Notes: generated from the letters alone by a model not told the origin. A stretch of DNA of 6,542 nucleotides from Rhodosalinus sp046542825 (GCF_046542825.1 NZ_JBKHAQ010000139.1:1-6542), one strand, 5' to 3'. Positions 1 through 5,472 are shown, counted from the first letter of the stretch. Translations and numbers: made by a program.

Positions 1-504
1 GTCCGCCGACGTGTCGGAGCCGGCGGTCGTCGCGGCAGATGCGTCTCCGGCGCGTTCCTCGGCAGGTGTTCCGGCCGTCTCCGTCGGCGCCTCGTGGCGT
101 TGCGGCGGATCGGCAGCCGCTGCCGCTTCGATGGTCTCGGCATCCTGCGGCACGCTGCGTCGTGCCTTCGCTTCGAAGGGCAGCACGGTTCCGCCCGTCC
201 CGGCCTCCAGGGTTTCGCCGGTGTCCTCGATCGGTGGCGACAGGCTGGCCACATGGCGCACGCCCTGCTCGCGCAGGAGCTTCTGCACGCCCTTGATGGT
301 CATGCCCTCGTCGTGCAGCAGCCGCTTTATGCCGCCGATCAGCGCCATGTCCGAGGGGCGGTAGTAGCGCCGCCCGCCGGCGCGTTTGACCGGCTTCACC
401 TGCGGGAACTTGCTTTCCCAGAAGCGCAGGACATGCGCCGGAGTGTCCAGCCACTCCGCCACCTCGCTGATCGTGCGGAAGGCGTCGGGCGACTTTTCCG
501 GCAT
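1..504 (-). CDS. MerR-family transcriptional regulator (3' end outside window)
   Basis: DNA-binding regulator; target unknown. The 168 visible residues begin with a MerR winged-helix domain: the helix-turn-helix lies at about residues 11-36 (TISEVAEWLDTPAHVLRFWE) and the wing at 43-53 (GGRRYYRPSDM), followed by helices to about residue 82. From about residue 90 the protein becomes an Ala/Glu/Thr/Pro-rich, low-complexity tail that runs off the window edge. No cysteine is visible, so nothing supports metal or thiol sensing as in MerR, CueR or SoxR. The start at 504 is well supported: a perfect AGGAGG (514-519) lies 9 nt upstream and almost touches the ihfA stop, leaving only 16 nt between the genes, so co-transcription and probably coupled translation with ihfA are expected. 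A MerR-type gene behind ihfA is a recurring proteobacterial arrangement, from general knowledge. The family call is firm; the function is unknown. Confidence 0.9.
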   Translation of the reverse strand, partial: MPEKSPDAFRTISEVAEWLDTPAHVLRFWESKFPQVKPVKRAGGRRYYRPSDMALIGGIKRLLHDEGMTIKGVQKLLREQGVRHVASLSPPIEDTGETLEAGTGGTVLPFEAKARRSVPQDAETIEAAAAADPPQRHEAPTETAGTPAEERAGDASAATTAGSDTSAD

Positions 505-513
505 GGCGCGGGG

Positions 514-519
514 CCTCCT
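514..519 (-). promoter_or_regulatory. Shine-Dalgarno of the MerR-family gene
   Basis: Read on the minus strand this is AGGAGG, a full consensus ribosome binding site, 9 nt before the ATG at 504. It lies directly beyond the ihfA TGA (521-523), so ribosomes ending ihfA translation stop at the site. It fixes the start of the regulator. Confidence 0.8.
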
Positions 520-520
520 G

Positions 521-820
521 TCAGCTGCGGTTGCCCGCCGCCACGCGGTCCTTCATCAGGTGCGAGGGGCGGAAGGTGAGCACCCGGCGGGGCTGGATCG
601 GCACCTCCTCGCCGGTCTTGGGGTTGCGGCCGACGCGCGCGGCCTTCTGGCGGACGCTGAAGGTGCCGAAGGAAGAGATCTTGACCTGCTCGCCGCGCAC
701 CAGCGAGTCGGAGATGTGCGCCAGAACGCTTTCGACCAGTTCCGCGGACTCGTTGCGCGACAGCCCGACCTCGCGGAACACCGCCTCGCTCAGATCCATG
801 CGCGTCAGCGTCTTTCCCAT
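521..820 (-). CDS. ihfA: Integration host factor subunit alpha
   Basis: Small nucleoid-associated protein of 99 aa that pairs with IHF-beta, binds the DNA minor groove and bends it sharply, assisting transcription, replication initiation and recombination. The whole protein is one HU/IHF fold: helices at about residues 3-45, then the beta sheet and DNA-clasping arm. The family signature GRNPKTGEEVPI is at 64-75, with P67 matching the proline that intercalates into DNA. The N-terminal TLTRMDLSEAVF and the C-terminal RPSHLMKDRV are typical of the alpha subunit rather than beta or HU. A GTG at 838 would add six residues (NRGTD...), but that stretch contains the ribosome binding site (AGGGGG, 827-832, 6 nt from the ATG), so 820 is preferred. 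The gene follows fabH after 120 nt holding its own promoter candidate and is followed at 16 nt by the MerR-type gene. Confidence 0.96.
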   Translation of the reverse strand: MGKTLTRMDLSEAVFREVGLSRNESAELVESVLAHISDSLVRGEQVKISSFGTFSVRQKAARVGRNPKTGEEVPIQPRRVLTFRPSHLMKDRVAAGNRS

Positions 821-826
821 GTCCGT

Positions 827-832
827 CCCCCT
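827..832 (-). promoter_or_regulatory. Shine-Dalgarno of ihfA
   Basis: The minus strand reads AGGGGG, 6 nt before the ATG at 820. It would fall inside the coding sequence if the GTG at 838 were used, so it decides in favour of the 99-residue form. Confidence 0.7.
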
Positions 833-847
833 GTTCACTGATGCGTG

Positions 848-877
848 AGATTAGAGGCAGGTGAAAATCGCTGTCAA
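848..877 (-). promoter_or_regulatory. Probable sigma-70 promoter of ihfA
   Basis: The minus strand has a perfect TTGACA (872-877), an 18-nt spacer and TAATCT (848-853, weak, 3 of 6 matches to TATAAT). Transcription would start near 841, giving a leader of about 20 nt that carries the ribosome binding site. This 120-nt fabH-ihfA gap is the widest in the leftward block apart from the 166 nt before rpmF, which fits a separate transcription unit for ihfA and the MerR-type gene. The prediction rests on motif and spacing only. Confidence 0.6.
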
Positions 878-940
878 CGCCGGGGTTTGGGCCGTGCCGA
901 TCTTTGAATGACGCCGCCTCGCCTGCACCTCCGGTCCGCG

Positions 941-1912
941 CTACCAGCGCAACACGACGGAGCCCCAGGCCAGCCCGCCGCCGATCGCCTCGGTCACGAG
1001 AAGGTCGCCGCGCTTGATCTGGCCGCGCTCGGCGCCCACCGAAAGCGCCAGCGGGATCGAGGCGGCGGAGGTGTTGCCATGATCCTGAACGGTGACGATC
1101 ACGTTGTCCATCGGCATCTGCATCTTCTTTGCGGTGCCCTGGATGATGCGGATGTTGGCCTGATGCGGCACGATCCAGTCCACGTCGGCGCTGGTGACGC
1201 CGGCCTTGTCCATCGAGGCATGGGCGGTTGCGGCCAGCTTGTCGATGGCGTGGCGGAACACCTCCTTGCCCTGCATCTTCAGGTGCCCGACCGTCCCGGT
1301 CGAGACGCCCCCGTCGACATAGAGGATGTCGCGGTGGCGCCCGTCCGAGTGCAGGTCGGTGGACAGGATTCCGCGGTCGTCGGAAGTGCCGGCGCCTTCG
1401 CTCGCCTCCAGCAGCACGGCGCCTGCGCCGTCTCCGAAGAGCACGCAGGTCGTGCGATCGGACCAGTCCATGAGCTTCGAGAAGGATTCGGATCCGATCA
1501 CGAGTATGCGCGTGGCCTGTCCGCAGGCGATCAGCGCCGAGGCATTGGCCAGCGCGAAGACGAAGCCCGCGCAGACCGCCTGGATGTCGAAGGCGAAGCC
1601 GCGGGTCATGCCGAGCTGTGCCTGCACCATCGTGGCGGCGGAGGGAAAGGTGAGATCGGCCGTCGAGGTGGCCAGCAGGATCGCATCGACCTCGTCGGGC
1701 TGCCGCCCCGCGGCCGCGAGCGCGGCGCGCGCCGCGCGCGCCGCCATGTCCGAGGTCGTCTGCCCCTCTGCCGCGAAATGCCGCCGCTCGATGCCGGAGC
1801 GCGAGCGAATCCATTCGTCCGACGTGTCGAGGAAAGACTCGAAATGGCTGTTCTCGACAACCTTGTCCGGCAGGTAATGCCCGACGCCCGTGACGATGGC
1901 GCGGCGTGTCAT
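941..1912 (-). CDS. fabH: Beta-ketoacyl-ACP synthase III
   Basis: Cytosolic condensing enzyme that joins an acyl-CoA primer, usually acetyl-CoA, to malonyl-ACP, giving acetoacetyl-ACP and starting type II fatty acid synthesis. The 323-aa length is normal for the family. The catalytic triad is intact: C114 (in DIQAVCAGF), H250 (in VPHQANIRII) and N280 (in DHGNTSAAS). R255, five residues after the histidine, matches the arginine implicated in ACP docking in E. coli FabH. The glycine-rich LFGDGAGAVLL is at 158-168 and the C-terminal GGGLAWGSVVLRW at 311-323. The ATG shares 4 nt (ATGA, 1909-1912) with the plsX stop, so translation is probably coupled. A GAAGGA at 1925-1930 is a usable but rather distant (12 nt) ribosome binding site. 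Many bacteria place fabD, fabG or acpP next; here ihfA follows. Nothing suggests inactivation. Confidence 0.97.
   Translation of the reverse strand: MTRRAIVTGVGHYLPDKVVENSHFESFLDTSDEWIRSRSGIERRHFAAEGQTTSDMAARAARAALAAAGRQPDEVDAILLATSTADLTFPSAATMVQAQLGMTRGFAFDIQAVCAGFVFALANASALIACGQATRILVIGSESFSKLMDWSDRTTCVLFGDGAGAVLLEASEGAGTSDDRGILSTDLHSDGRHRDILYVDGGVSTGTVGHLKMQGKEVFRHAIDKLAATAHASMDKAGVTSADVDWIVPHQANIRIIQGTAKKMQMPMDNVIVTVQDHGNTSAASIPLALSVGAERGQIKRGDLLVTEAIGGGLAWGSVVLRW
1720..1737. repeat. Perfect GC-only palindrome inside fabH
   Basis: Positions 1720-1737 (GCGCGGCGCGCGCCGCGC) form a perfect 18-bp palindrome within a 26-base run (1720-1745) made only of G and C. It encodes the Ala/Arg-rich helix around residues 57-66 of FabH (AARAARAALA). 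The simplest explanation is Ala and Arg codons with strong G/C third-position bias rather than a functional site. Confidence 0.5.
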
Positions 1913-3024
1913 GCGTGTATTCCGTCCTTCTGGTCGTCGCCGCCGGAGGCGAACTCTGCCCTGCCGGACCCCGCGATCCGCTGCGCAAGGCGCTCGGAAA
2001 AGCCCGACTGCGCCAGCTGGAAGGCGAGTTTCACCGCGGCAGAGACCCCGGTCGCGTCGGCGGAGCCGTGGGATTTGACCACCGTGCCGTTGAGCCCGAG
2101 GAAGACGCCGCCGTTCACTCTGCGCGGATCGATCCGCTTCTGCAGGCGTCGCAGCGACGTGTAGGCCAGCAGCGAGGCGAGGCGTGACAGCGGCGTGTAC
2201 GCGAAGGCCTCGCGCAGCAGGTCGCCCACCAGCTTCGCGGTGCCCTCGCCGGTCTTGATCGCGACATTGCCGGTGAAGCCGTCGGTCACGATCACGTCGG
2301 CGCGGTCGCCGGGAATGTCGCCGCCTTCGACGAAGCCCACGAAATCGTAGCTGGCCTCGGCCGCCTGCGCCTCGATCAAATCGTGCGCGTCGTGCAGTTC
2401 GGCGCGGCCCTTGTGCTCTTCGGTGCCCACGTTCAGCAGCCCCACCCGCGGCCGGGCCAGATGCAGACCGTTGCGCGCGTAGGAGGCGCCCATCAGCGCG
2501 TATTGCAGCAGGTCCCGCGCATCGGCGCGTATATCGGCGCCCACGTCCAGCATCACGTTGAAGCCCTGCGGGTTGCGCGAGGGCCAGAGCACGGCGATCG
2601 CCGGGCGGTTCACGCCCGGCAGCTTGCGCAGGCGCACCACCGACAACAGCATCAGCGCGCCGGTGTTGCCGCAGCTCACGCAGACCGTCGCCTCGCCGTT
2701 GCGCACCGACTCGAGCGCGGACCACATCGAAGTGTCCTGCCCGTGGCGCATCACCTGGCTGGGCTTGTCGGTCATCTTCACGACGCCCGCGGCATCGCGA
2801 ATCTCGACACGCCCGCCAAGATGCCGGCGCTTGGAAACGAGCCGCGCGAGTTCCTCCTGCGGGCCATGCAGGATGAAGCGGATCAGGGGGTTTTTCCTGG
2901 CCGACCGATCCAGCCCCGCGACCACCGCCGCGGGCCCCTGGTCGCCCCCCATGGCATCCACGCTGATGACCGTGCCGCGAGGGTCAGTGCCTGTCCCGGC
3001 CGTGCGATGCTCGGGGGCTGTCAT
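1909..3024 (-). CDS. plsX: Phosphate acyltransferase PlsX
   Basis: Peripheral membrane enzyme that converts acyl-ACP and phosphate into acyl-phosphate, the acyl donor that PlsY transfers to glycerol-3-phosphate. It therefore links fatty acid synthesis to phospholipid synthesis. The protein has 371 aa, slightly long for the family. Motifs in order are VDAMGGDQGP (22-31), SCGNTGALM (117-125), LLNVGTEEHKG (196-206), TDGFTGNV (247-254) and GVFLGLNGTVVKSHG (306-320). The ATG at 3024 is the only sensible start: it gives a polar extension of about 17 residues before the conserved TVISVDAMGG, with only a weak GGGTCC upstream. The reading frame stays open further upstream but there merely shadows rpmF. 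The gene begins 25 nt after the rpmF stop and ends in a 4-nt overlap with fabH, the classic rpmF-plsX-fabH order. Confidence 0.97.
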   Translation of the reverse strand: MTAPEHRTAGTGTDPRGTVISVDAMGGDQGPAAVVAGLDRSARKNPLIRFILHGPQEELARLVSKRRHLGGRVEIRDAAGVVKMTDKPSQVMRHGQDTSMWSALESVRNGEATVCVSCGNTGALMLLSVVRLRKLPGVNRPAIAVLWPSRNPQGFNVMLDVGADIRADARDLLQYALMGASYARNGLHLARPRVGLLNVGTEEHKGRAELHDAHDLIEAQAAEASYDFVGFVEGGDIPGDRADVIVTDGFTGNVAIKTGEGTAKLVGDLLREAFAYTPLSRLASLLAYTSLRRLQKRIDPRRVNGGVFLGLNGTVVKSHGSADATGVSAAVKLAFQLAQSGFSERLAQRIAGSGRAEFASGGDDQKDGIHA

Positions 3025-3049
3025 GCGCGGGACCCGTGCCGTGGCTGCC

Positions 3050-3256
3050 TCAGGCGGCGTCCTCGTCCAGATCGACCTCTTCGACCATCGCCACGACCTC
3101 GCGGTCCGCGTAATGGCCGCAGGACGGGCAGACGTGGTGCGGGCGCTTGAGTTCGCCGCAGTTGGGACATTCGTTCGGGTTGGCACCCGAGAGCGCATGA
3201 TGCGAGCGGCGCATGTTGCGGCGCGATTTCGAAACTTTGTTCTGTTGAACGGCCAT
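3050..3256 (-). CDS. rpmF: 50S ribosomal protein L32
   Basis: Small protein (68 aa) of the large ribosomal subunit. The start MAVQQNKVSKSRRNMRRSHH is the typical basic N-terminus of bacterial L32. It is followed by a zinc ribbon with four cysteines, C30, C33, C43 and C46, as CPNC and CPSC pairs, so this is the zinc-binding form. The C-terminus is acidic (EEVDLDEDAA), as in other alphaproteobacterial L32 proteins as I remember them. The ATG at 3256 has GAGGT (3263-3267) 6 nt upstream; the longer open frame to 3460 has no such support and would break the conserved N-terminus. It lies 25 nt before plsX and 166 nt after the DUF177 gene, a gap that holds candidate promoters and a hairpin. Confidence 0.97.
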   Translation of the reverse strand: MAVQQNKVSKSRRNMRRSHHALSGANPNECPNCGELKRPHHVCPSCGHYADREVVAMVEEVDLDEDAA

Positions 3257-3285
3257 GATCGGACCTCGGTTCGTTTCGGGGGCGG

Positions 3286-3304
3286 CCTGCCGCTCCGCGG
3301 CAGG
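3286..3304 (-). repeat. Perfect hairpin in the predicted rpmF leader
   Basis: The mRNA strand reads CCTGCCGC-GGA-GCGGCAGG: a perfect 8-bp GC-rich stem closed by a 3-nt loop, about 30 nt before the rpmF ATG and 19 nt before its ribosome binding site. No U-run follows, so it is not an intrinsic terminator. It could be a stability or regulatory element in the leader, a binding site, or chance in GC-rich DNA. Confidence 0.55.
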
Positions 3305-3325
3305 GGCGGGGCAGATGTCTGGCGC

Positions 3326-3354
3326 ACATAGGCGCGGCACGACGACAAGGGCAA
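3326..3354 (-). promoter_or_regulatory. Probable rpmF-proximal promoter
   Basis: The minus strand shows TTGCCC (3349-3354), a 17-nt spacer and CTATGT (3326-3331). This resembles the CTTGnC / CTATnT style of housekeeping promoters common in alphaproteobacteria. Transcription would start near 3319, leaving a leader of about 60 nt that contains the hairpin at 3286-3304. It would let rpmF-plsX-fabH be expressed without DUF177. Motif evidence only. Confidence 0.5.
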
Positions 3355-3377
3355 GCCCGAATTCGGGTGAGACGCGG

Positions 3378-3405
3378 AAAATACAGCGATTCCGCCGCGG
3401 CGCAA
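3378..3405 (-). promoter_or_regulatory. Possible upstream tandem promoter of rpmF
   Basis: A second candidate lies further upstream on the minus strand: TTGCGC (3400-3405), a 16-nt spacer and TATTTT (3378-3383); reading the -35 as CTTGCG gives 17 nt. The AT-rich patch stands out in otherwise GC-rich sequence. It is weaker than the proximal candidate and could be fortuitous. Confidence 0.3.
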
Positions 3406-3422
3406 GCGCGTTTTCCGGCCGC

Positions 3423-3980
3423 TCACTCCTTGTCCGAAAGCTTGTCGCGCAGCGCCGCAAGGCCGGCGAAGGGCCTGGTCTCCGCGTCGGTGATCGGCGC
3501 GGCGCCGGGCGGCGTCGCCGTTCGTCCCTCGAAGGCGGCCTCCGGCGCGCGCGGATATTCCGGCAGTTCCAGCGACAGCGCCTCTTCCATCACGCGCGAC
3601 AGATCCAGGATATCGGGCAGCGCCTCGACCGTTTCGTCCTCCGGCATCTCGGTCTCGGACGTCGCCTCCGGTTCGGGCAGGTCGGCAAGAAACCGGCGCT
3701 CGACACCTGCATCGATCCGCGTTGTCACAGGTGCCAGCGTCACGCTGCAGGGCTGGACCACGGTGGCGCCAAGCTCCGCCGCCAGCTGCCAGTCGCCGCG
3801 CCCTTCCGGCTGCAGCGTTCCCGCGAACCGCAGCTTCGAAAGCTTCGTCAGGCCCAGCCGGTCCGCGATCTCCGCACGCGCCGCGGCGTCGGGGACGATC
3901 TCGAACGCGGTGGGCGCGCTGGTCGGCAGGGCCCCGAGGCGCAGCCGGGTGCCGGGGGCGGTGTGGCGGTCTGGGGCCAT
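3423..3980 (-). CDS. DUF177 (YceD-like) protein
   Basis: Protein of 185 aa in the DUF177 family (YceD in E. coli). Published work on E. coli and plant members ties the family to 23S rRNA accumulation and large-subunit assembly, which fits its position just before rpmF; the exact activity is not established. Visible features are a single cysteine in VVQPCSVTLAPV (74-84), at the place of the family's conserved cysteine motif, an acidic stretch (102-125), and DLSRVMEEALSLELPEYPRAP (126-146), which matches the conserved leucine/proline-rich segment. The C-terminus FAGLAALRDKLSDKE (171-185) is typical of alphaproteobacterial members. The ATG at 3980 is preferred because AAAGGAG (3991-3997) lies 10 nt upstream; a GTG at 4016 would add 12 residues across that site. 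Its promoter should lie in the region shared with the divergent bamE-like gene. Confidence 0.85.
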   Translation of the reverse strand: MAPDRHTAPGTRLRLGALPTSAPTAFEIVPDAAARAEIADRLGLTKLSKLRFAGTLQPEGRGDWQLAAELGATVVQPCSVTLAPVTTRIDAGVERRFLADLPEPEATSETEMPEDETVEALPDILDLSRVMEEALSLELPEYPRAPEAAFEGRTATPPGAAPITDAETRPFAGLAALRDKLSDKE

Positions 3981-4075
3981 TCTGGGGGCGCTCCTTTCCA
4001 GAGGGCTTTCTTGCACGTATCGTCTTGGCTATGTAAGCGGGGCAACGGGCCTTGAAAACCGGGCGAGGGGTGGCG
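3981..4075. promoter_or_regulatory. Divergent promoter region, DUF177 / bamE-like
   Basis: These 95 nt separate the oppositely oriented DUF177 and BamE genes and must supply at least one promoter each unless upstream genes read in. On the plus strand TATGTA (4030-4035) is a possible -10, but no good -35 lies 16-18 nt upstream. On the minus strand TTTTCA, 17 nt, then TACATA, or TTGCCC, 18 nt, then GATACG, are weak candidates. Both ribosome binding sites are clear: AAAGGAG (3991-3997, minus) and AGGGG (4066-4070, plus). The region is secure by gene layout; the individual promoter boxes are not. Confidence 0.5.
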
Positions 4076-4531
4076 ATGTTTGGCAGGATTGGCGGTGCGA
4101 GGGCGCTGGCGCTTGTCGCCGTGACGGCGTCGCTTGCCGGCTGTTCGGCGCAGTATCGCGATCACGGATATGTCCCGCTGCCCGAGGATCTCGCGCAGAT
4201 CGAGGTGGGGCGCGACACGCGCGACACGGTGCGCGAGACGCTGGGGGCCCCCACCACCGCCGGGCTGATCGACGATCGCGGCTTCTACTATGTGTCCAGC
4301 CGGATGCGCCGGTTCGCCTGGCGCGCGCCGGAAGAGATCGACCGCCAGGTCGTCGCGGTCAGCTTCAACGAGGGCGGAACCGTCACCAACGTGGAGCGTT
4401 TCGGTCTTGACGATGGCCAGGTGGTGCCACTGGAGCGGCGGGTCACCGAAACAGGCGGCAATGTCGGTTTCATCCGGCAGCTTCTGAGCCGCTTGGGCGG
4501 CTTCTCGCCCGCGCAGTTTCTAAATAACTGA
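4076..4531 (+). CDS. bamE: Outer membrane lipoprotein of the BamE/SmpA/OmlA family
   Basis: Accessory lipoprotein of the BAM machine that folds and inserts outer-membrane beta-barrel proteins. The 151-aa precursor begins with a lipoprotein signal peptide: basic residues R4 and R9, a hydrophobic core (10-20) and a lipobox SLAGC, giving lipidated C23 after signal peptidase II cleavage. The mature part holds the BamE fold: the helical IEVGRDTRDTVRETLGAPT (42-60), then GFYYVSSRMRRFAW (69-82) and the strand VVAVSFNEGGTVTNVERFG (92-110). A tail (111-151) extends beyond the E. coli protein, which is about 113 aa. An ATG at 4076 with AGGGG 5 nt upstream is preferred over a TTG at 4052, which would put eight residues before the signal peptide. 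It is transcribed away from the DUF177 gene and followed after 96 nt by the OlsB-like gene. Confidence 0.88.
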   Translation: MFGRIGGARALALVAVTASLAGCSAQYRDHGYVPLPEDLAQIEVGRDTRDTVRETLGAPTTAGLIDDRGFYYVSSRMRRFAWRAPEEIDRQVVAVSFNEGGTVTNVERFGLDDGQVVPLERRVTETGGNVGFIRQLLSRLGGFSPAQFLNN

Positions 4532-4573
4532 GCCATGGGACAGCCGCGTTGCCGGTGCCGCGCGTTCGTCTGG

Positions 4574-4601
4574 CTTGCCTGCCATCCGCGCGCGTCATAG
4601 G
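4574..4601 (+). promoter_or_regulatory. Possible promoter of the OlsB-like gene
   Basis: Within the 96-nt gap after bamE, CTTGCC (4574-4579) is followed after 16 nt by CATAGG (4596-4601). The -35 resembles the one before rpmF; the -10 is weak. A start near 4608 would give a leader of about 20 nt containing AGAAGGG (4614-4620), which lies 7 nt before the ATG at 4628. Read-through from bamE is the alternative, since no terminator is evident. Confidence 0.35.
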
Positions 4602-4627
4602 CTGGTCTCGGGCAGAAGGGTGTGGGC

Positions 4628-5377
4628 ATGTTCGGCTTGCAGAAGGGGCGATACCGCGCGCGCCTCGCCGGCACGGACGCGGACCTGCGCGCCGCGCAGC
4701 GTCTGCGCTACGTGGCCTTCGCCGGTGACTCGGCGCAGGACGACTCCGCCGCGATCGACGCCGATTCCTTCGACGACCGCTGCAGCCACGTCCTGGTCGA
4801 GGAGGTCGCGAGCGGGCGGCTTGTGTGCTGCTTCCGCATCCTGCCGCTCGCGCATGGCGGCGAGATCACGCAGAGTTATTCGGCGCAGTATTACGAGCTT
4901 TCGCCGCTTGCGGATTTCGAGGGGCCGATCGTGGAGATGGGCCGCTTCTGCATCCACCCCGAGGCGCAGGATCCCGACATCCTGCGGATCGCCTGGGCGG
5001 CGCTGACCCGCTACGTCGACGAAGAGGAGGTCAAGCTGCTGTTCGGCTGCGCCTCCTTCAAGGGAACGGATGCAGGGGCCTACCTCGATGCCTTCGCGAT
5101 GCTGAAGGAGCGCCACCTCGGCCCCAAGCGCTGGCTGCCGCGGGTGAAGGCGCCCAACGTCTTTCGCTTCGCCGCGCGGCTCAAGCGCAAGCCCGACGCG
5201 CGGATCGCGATGCGGCGGATGCCGCCGCTGCTGAAGAGTTACCTGTTGATGGGCGGATGGGTCAGCGACCACGCGGTGGTCGACGATCACATGAACACCC
5301 TGCATGTCTTCACCGGGGTCGAGGTCGGCGCGATCCCGCCCGCGCGCAAGCGGTTGATGCGGGCGGCGGCGCAGTAG
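4628..5377 (+). CDS. olsB: OlsB-like N-acyltransferase (GNAT fold), probable ornithine lipid synthesis
   Basis: Protein of 249 aa matching the OlsB family, which transfers a 3-hydroxyacyl chain from acyl-ACP to the alpha-amino group of ornithine, giving lyso-ornithine lipid; OlsA then adds the second chain. Family-like landmarks are AAQRLRYVAF (22-31), DADSFDDRCSHVLVEE (44-59), the strand GRLVCCFRILPL (63-74), SYSAQYYELSPL (83-94), VEMGRFCIHPE (102-112), LFGCASFKGTD (138-148) and YLLMGGWVSDHAVVD (205-219). No transmembrane segment or signal peptide is visible, so a cytosolic or membrane-peripheral enzyme is expected. The ATG at 4628 is chosen over a GTG at 4622 because AGAAGGG lies 7 nt before it. 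No olsA-like acyltransferase is next to it; an ABC-F gene follows. The fold is secure; the amino acid substrate is inferred, and another aminolipid or a different N-acyl product is possible. Confidence 0.7.
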   Translation: MFGLQKGRYRARLAGTDADLRAAQRLRYVAFAGDSAQDDSAAIDADSFDDRCSHVLVEEVASGRLVCCFRILPLAHGGEITQSYSAQYYELSPLADFEGPIVEMGRFCIHPEAQDPDILRIAWAALTRYVDEEEVKLLFGCASFKGTDAGAYLDAFAMLKERHLGPKRWLPRVKAPNVFRFAARLKRKPDARIAMRRMPPLLKSYLLMGGWVSDHAVVDDHMNTLHVFTGVEVGAIPPARKRLMRAAAQ

Positions 5378-5437
5378 GCGCGTTCGCAGGCATGTGTCGC
5401 GTGCCTTGGCCTGATGGCCGTGCAGCAGCGAGGGGCG

Positions 5438-5466
5438 TTGACGCCGCGCCTCGGCCCGCTTAGCTG
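5438..5466 (+). promoter_or_regulatory. Predicted promoter giving a leaderless uup-like mRNA
   Basis: TTGACG (5438-5443), a 17-nt spacer and TAGCTG (5461-5466) form a plausible sigma-70 promoter in the 95-nt gap before the ABC-F gene. Counting the usual 7 nt from the end of the -10 puts the transcription start at 5473, the A of the ATG. No Shine-Dalgarno is visible in 5450-5472, which fits a leaderless transcript. The -10 matches the consensus poorly, so this is a prediction. Confidence 0.45.
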
Positions 5467-5472
5467 CCGCGC

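Noticed and set aside
821..940. IHF autoregulatory binding site upstream of ihfA
   Set aside because: By eye I found no acceptable match to the WATCAANNNNTTR consensus in this gap on either strand.
396..1988. 530-codon open frame on the minus strand spanning ihfA and fabH in another frame
   Set aside because: It overlaps two certain genes, reads as Arg/Gly/Pro-rich low-complexity protein, and is the usual product of stop-poor GC-rich DNA. Fragments resembling FabH and IHF out of frame are not seen as a fusion.
908..2164. 418-codon open frame antisense to fabH
   Set aside because: Full shadow of fabH and the plsX end on the opposite strand, with composition rich in Arg, Gly, Ala and His and no recognisable motif.
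2383..3331. Plus-strand open frames of about 255 codons opposite plsX and rpmF
   Set aside because: They mirror plsX/rpmF codons, have no ribosome binding site that stands out, and show no family resemblance.
3255..4410. Plus-strand open frames of 266 and 347 codons crossing DUF177 and entering bamE
   Set aside because: They run antisense to DUF177 and then out of frame into the bamE coding region; both overlapping genes have clear family motifs.
4595..5305. 236-codon minus-strand frame opposite the OlsB-like gene
   Set aside because: Antisense shadow; the plus-strand frame carries the conserved GNAT/OlsB segments.
5408..5421. Small GGCC-TGAT-GGCC hairpin after the OlsB-like gene as a terminator
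   Set aside because: The stem is only about 4 bp and no T-run follows, so it cannot be supported as an intrinsic terminator.
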